DNA of 64,000 bases from Halomonas sp. 'Soap Lake #6' (GTDB lineage: Bacteria > Pseudomonadota > Gammaproteobacteria > Pseudomonadales > Halomonadaceae). Under the pieces are notes generated by a model. That model did not search any database. It was not told the DNA's origin and was given only the letters and a program-made list of their open reading frames with translations. The stretch lies in the NCBI RefSeq assembly GCF_003031405.1, contig NZ_CP020469.1, positions 2,232,001 through 2,296,000 on the forward strand, in the 5' to 3' direction. Positions 61,268 through 64,000 of the stretch are shown piece by piece. Position numbers and translations under genes: made by a program. Within the stretch, counting starts at the first letter, position 1, and each line of letters begins with the position of its first letter.

Positions 61268-62938
61268 TTAGCTAGCCGTGTTTTCTTCATCCCTCAACTG
61301 GCGGCGCAGCACCTTACCCACATTGGTTTTAGGCAATTCATCACGGAACTCAACATATTTGGGCACTTTATAGCCAGTCAGCTCTTTTTTACACCAGCTG
61401 CGCAGTGTTTCCGCATCTAATTGGCTATTTTTTGTAACCACAAACAGTTTGATGGCTTCGCCAGCATTTTCATCAGGTACGCCAACAGCCGCCGCCTCAA
61501 GAACATCCGGATGAGCTGCGACTACATCTTCAATTTCATTGGGGTAAACATTGAAACCAGACACCAAAATCATATCTTTTTTACGGTCGACAATGCGGAT
61601 GTAGCCATCCTCCTGCAGAATAGCGATATCACCAGTATGGAACCAGCCATCCTCATCAATCGAATTACGGGTCTCCTCTTCGCGCTGCCAATAGCCTTTC
61701 ATTACTTGCGGACCTTGAACACATAGCTCGCCAGGGTCACCTAGTGCAACATCGTTCCCATCGGCATCCACCACTTTGACCGATGTGCCCGCCACAGGCT
61801 TGCCGATAGTACCCAACTGAATGGCATCAGTCGGATTAAAGCTCACAATAGGGGATGTTTCCGTTAGCCCATAGCCCTCCGCAATAGAGCAACCAGTGGT
61901 TTCTTCCCAACGCTGGGCAGCCGCTTTCGTCAGCGCCATGCCCCCTGAAATAGTGAGTTTAAGCTTAGAGAAGTCCAGTTGCTTAAAGTCATCACGATTA
62001 CACAGCGCATTAAACAGCGTGTTAAGGCCGATAAACCCTGTGAAGGGCAACCCTTTCAACTCTTTCACGAAGCTAGGCAGGTCACGAGGGTTAGTAATCA
62101 ATAGAGAGTGGTTACCGGTTTCCATCAAAAACAGACAGTTAACGGTAAAGGTATAGATGTGATAAACCGGCAATGGGGCAATCACCAGCTCTTCACCATC
62201 GGTTAAATGCTCCCCAATAGCAGCACGCGCCTGAAGCATATTGGCTACTAAGTTGCAGTGGGTAAGCATCGCCCCCTTAGGCATACCGGTAGTACCACCG
62301 GTGTACTGAAGGGCAGCCAAATCATCCAGGCTGCGACTCACCTCGGTATGGCTAAGGGAGGCACCTTTTTTGAGAGCATCCCGAAAGCTAACAGCACTAG
62401 GCAGCGAGTAAGCAGGCACCATTTTCTTAACATACTTGACCACTGCATTGATTAACCAGCGCTTCGGCACATCATGAAGATCCGCTAGCTGGGTTACCAG
62501 CACGTGCTTAATTTCGGTTTTATCAAGCACTTTTTCCAGCTTATCCGCCATATTCGCCAATATAACAATGGCCTTGGCATTTGAATCTTTAAATTGATGC
62601 GCCATCTCCCGCTCAGTGTAAAGCGGGTTGGTATTCACTACGACTAAGCCTGCCCGCAGTGCACCAAACACTGCCACGGGGAACTGCAAAACATTCGGTA
62701 ATTGAATGGCAATCCGATCACCAGGCACTAAATCCGTTTCATGCTGTAGCCATGCAGCAAAATCTGCCGAGAGCCGATCAAGGTCAGAAAAAGTAAGCGT
62801 TTTCCCCATACAGGTAAACGCAGGTTTTTCCTTAAAACGCTTTACTGCCGAGTGGAAAACATCAGTGACTGAATTATATTGATCCAACCCTTCAAGCACT
62901 GGGCCACGTAAAATGGGGGCATTGGCGTATTCGCTCAT
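61268..62938 (-). CDS. fadD: Long-chain fatty-acid--CoA ligase FadD
   Basis: This AMP-forming ligase of 556 residues begins at the ATG at 62938, with GGAG seven bases upstream. It has the P-loop LQYTGGTTGMPKGAML (about 210-225), EGYGLTETSPIVSFNP, the linker DRKKDMILVSGFNVYPNE and the C-terminal lysine in KTNVGKVLRRQL. The Gly-Phe-Asn-Val-Tyr-Pro hinge is characteristic of FadD rather than short-chain ligases. It activates exogenous fatty acids for beta-oxidation by FadB/FadA and the acyl-CoA dehydrogenases. A perfect PsrA-type palindrome lies 105 bp upstream. Confidence 0.92.
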   Translation of the reverse strand: MSEYANAPILRGPVLEGLDQYNSVTDVFHSAVKRFKEKPAFTCMGKTLTFSDLDRLSADFAAWLQHETDLVPGDRIAIQLPNVLQFPVAVFGALRAGLVVVNTNPLYTEREMAHQFKDSNAKAIVILANMADKLEKVLDKTEIKHVLVTQLADLHDVPKRWLINAVVKYVKKMVPAYSLPSAVSFRDALKKGASLSHTEVSRSLDDLAALQYTGGTTGMPKGAMLTHCNLVANMLQARAAIGEHLTDGEELVIAPLPVYHIYTFTVNCLFLMETGNHSLLITNPRDLPSFVKELKGLPFTGFIGLNTLFNALCNRDDFKQLDFSKLKLTISGGMALTKAAAQRWEETTGCSIAEGYGLTETSPIVSFNPTDAIQLGTIGKPVAGTSVKVVDADGNDVALGDPGELCVQGPQVMKGYWQREEETRNSIDEDGWFHTGDIAILQEDGYIRIVDRKKDMILVSGFNVYPNEIEDVVAAHPDVLEAAAVGVPDENAGEAIKLFVVTKNSQLDAETLRSWCKKELTGYKVPKYVEFRDELPKTNVGKVLRRQLRDEENTAS

Positions 62939-63043
62939 GGGCAATCTCCGCTATCCGTGTCGATGATCATACCGACCTTGTTATTTTCGCGAGGGTGAAG
63001 GAGCCAACGATATACGACAGACACCACGCTGTAAAACGATCGA

Positions 63044-63061
63044 TTGAAACTAACGTTTCAA
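63044..63061. promoter_or_regulatory. PsrA-type operator upstream of fadD
   Basis: Perfect 7-bp arms TTGAAAC (63044-63050) and GTTTCAA (63055-63061) with the 4-base spacer TAAC; the core GAAAC-N4-GTTTC is an exact match to the PsrA pattern. Confidence 0.75.
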
Positions 63062-63141
63062 CTTTAGCTTATAGCCCAGTATCTCCCCAACAACGCCTCC
63101 CCTCACCTAACTGCTACTTACTACTGTAGCGACTGTTAGCG

Positions 63142-63921
63142 TTATGGACAGTAGCGGGCTTGAATTTCTCCATCCCGCCATACCAAAAGCTCGCCGGGTT
63201 GCATACGCTTCCAAGCTTCGTTTTGGGTTAGCGGCTCGGTAGCAATCACCGACACGACATCATTGGGCGTGGTGTGCTCGATAAAATTGACAGTGATTTC
63301 AGCATCAGAAAGCTCCGCCTCCCCAAAAGGCGCACACCGTGTAATGTGGGCGAGTTTTGTCGAGCAGTAGCAATAAAGATAGGTGCCATCGGAAAGCAGC
63401 AGATTAAATACGCCTAACCCACGGAGCTGCTCACACAATGCGTGCAAACGCTCCCAAACAAGCTCAGGGGCTGCGGGAGGCGTAGGGAAGCAGCGCCGCA
63501 GCTCCCCCATTAGCCAGCAAAATGCATGCTCGCTATCGGTGGTACCTACGGGGGTATAAACACCCAGAGGTAGTTGCTGCCAATCGCTTAACTGCCCATT
63601 ATGGGCGTAGCACCAGGGCCGCCCCCACATTTCCCGGGTAAAGGGGTGTGTATTAGCAAGGCGCACGCCACCCACATTGGCTTGGCGTATATGGCTGATA
63701 ACGACATTAGATTTGATAGGGTAATCACAAATTAACCGAGCAATCGGCGATTCAACCGAAGGATGTGGGTCACGGAATTCGCGATAGCCCCCTTCTTCAT
63801 AGAACGCAATACCCCAGCCATCCCGGTGGGGGCCGGTGCCCCCACCGCGGTGTAAAAAGCCTGAAAAACTAAAGCAGATATCAGTGGGTACGTTGGCACT
63901 CATGCCCAACAACTCACACAT
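63142..63921 (-). CDS. yafJ: Class II glutamine amidotransferase, YafJ type
   Basis: This 259-residue protein begins MCELLGMSA, with the nucleophile cysteine at position 2 as in Ntn-type glutaminases. The family segments HRDGWGIAFYE, ISHIRQANVGGV, WCYAHNGQLSDW and TTDSEHAFCWLM follow. It hydrolyses glutamine or a related amide; YafJ has no established acceptor. AAGGAG lies before the ATG. It is convergent with nothing and stands alone on the minus strand upstream of fadD. Confidence 0.9.
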   Translation of the reverse strand: MCELLGMSANVPTDICFSFSGFLHRGGGTGPHRDGWGIAFYEEGGYREFRDPHPSVESPIARLICDYPIKSNVVISHIRQANVGGVRLANTHPFTREMWGRPWCYAHNGQLSDWQQLPLGVYTPVGTTDSEHAFCWLMGELRRCFPTPPAAPELVWERLHALCEQLRGLGVFNLLLSDGTYLYCYCSTKLAHITRCAPFGEAELSDAEITVNFIEHTTPNDVVSVIATEPLTQNEAWKRMQPGELLVWRDGEIQARYCP

Positions 63922-63972
63922 TGATAGGCTCCTTAAGGGCCAAGCTATCCATTTTAAAGGCTGAGCGATCCA

Positions 63973-64000
63973 TTAATTGATGACCGGCTCACGGCGGCGA
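63973..64000 (-). CDS. Possible C-terminal end of a further minus-strand gene
   Basis: Only the last eight codons are visible, reading RRREPVIN and stop (TAA at 63973-63975). It is 51 bp before the yafJ start. Too short to identify, and it may not be coding. Confidence 0.25.

Overview
The window is a chromosomal segment from a gammaproteobacterium that looks like a member of the Halomonadaceae (Halomonas-like). The assignment rests on the general character of the rRNA operon, DUF5924 and DUF3080 proteins, epmC, tatD, rlmM, a Pseudomonas-like tal/STAS/RssB-like/mlaA block, and moderate GC. It is an inference from gene content; no database search was possible. No prophage, insertion sequence or CRISPR array was seen. 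The window is ordinary chromosome rich in lipid catabolism genes, with one arsenic/phosphate accessory block.

Region by region: (1) 1-8894 holds the tail of a histone-deacetylase-like hydrolase, fadA and fadB on the minus strand, a DUF5924 membrane protein, a SlyA/MarR regulator, a small membrane-anchored protein, a universal stress protein and the ABC-F ATPase uup. (2) 9050-17021 is an AraC regulator facing a minus-strand cassette of a periplasmic substrate-binding protein, two acyl-CoA ligases, an acyl-CoA dehydrogenase and a thiolase; it looks like uptake, activation and beta-oxidation of an unidentified carboxylic acid. (3) 17244-24316 is housekeeping: tatD, a degenerate exonuclease-like protein, epmC, a MATE pump, a DUF3080 lipoprotein, tusA, an antibiotic-biosynthesis-monooxygenase-fold protein and rlmM. 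(4) 24424-29855 is a complete rrn operon on the minus strand (two promoters, boxA, 16S, a spacer without tRNA genes, 23S, 5S, terminator). (5) 30054-37815 holds a 601-residue acyl-CoA dehydrogenase, an exported protein of unknown function, and a short-chain dehydrogenase, acyl-CoA ligase, TetR regulator and thiolase group. (6) 37844-50075 is an arsenic/phosphate block: an ArsB/NhaD-like permease, arsH interrupted by an in-frame TGA, acr3, an FMN reductase, arsC, a CC-motif protein, an MFS relic, arsJ with its dedicated GAPDH, then pstB, pstA, pstC and pstS under a Pho box. (7) 50098-63921 holds a TauE/SafE permease, a Bcr/CflA pump, transaldolase, a STAS / SpoIIE-phosphatase / MlaA operon, a long KAS III synthase, hrpA, the fatty-acyl-CoA ligase fadD and a YafJ-type amidotransferase.

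Two regulatory patterns tie genes together. PsrA-type palindromes (C/GAAAC-N4-GTTTG/C) lie upstream of the 601-residue acyl-CoA dehydrogenase and of fadD, with a near match upstream of fadBA, which suggests one fatty-acid regulon. A 21-bp site, TATATGA-N5-CATATATGA, lies upstream of both ars transcription units in the same orientation to each gene, which suggests one arsenic-responsive repressor whose gene is not in the window. Several intergenic gaps also carry short 11-19 bp tandem repeats, each unrelated in sequence to the others.
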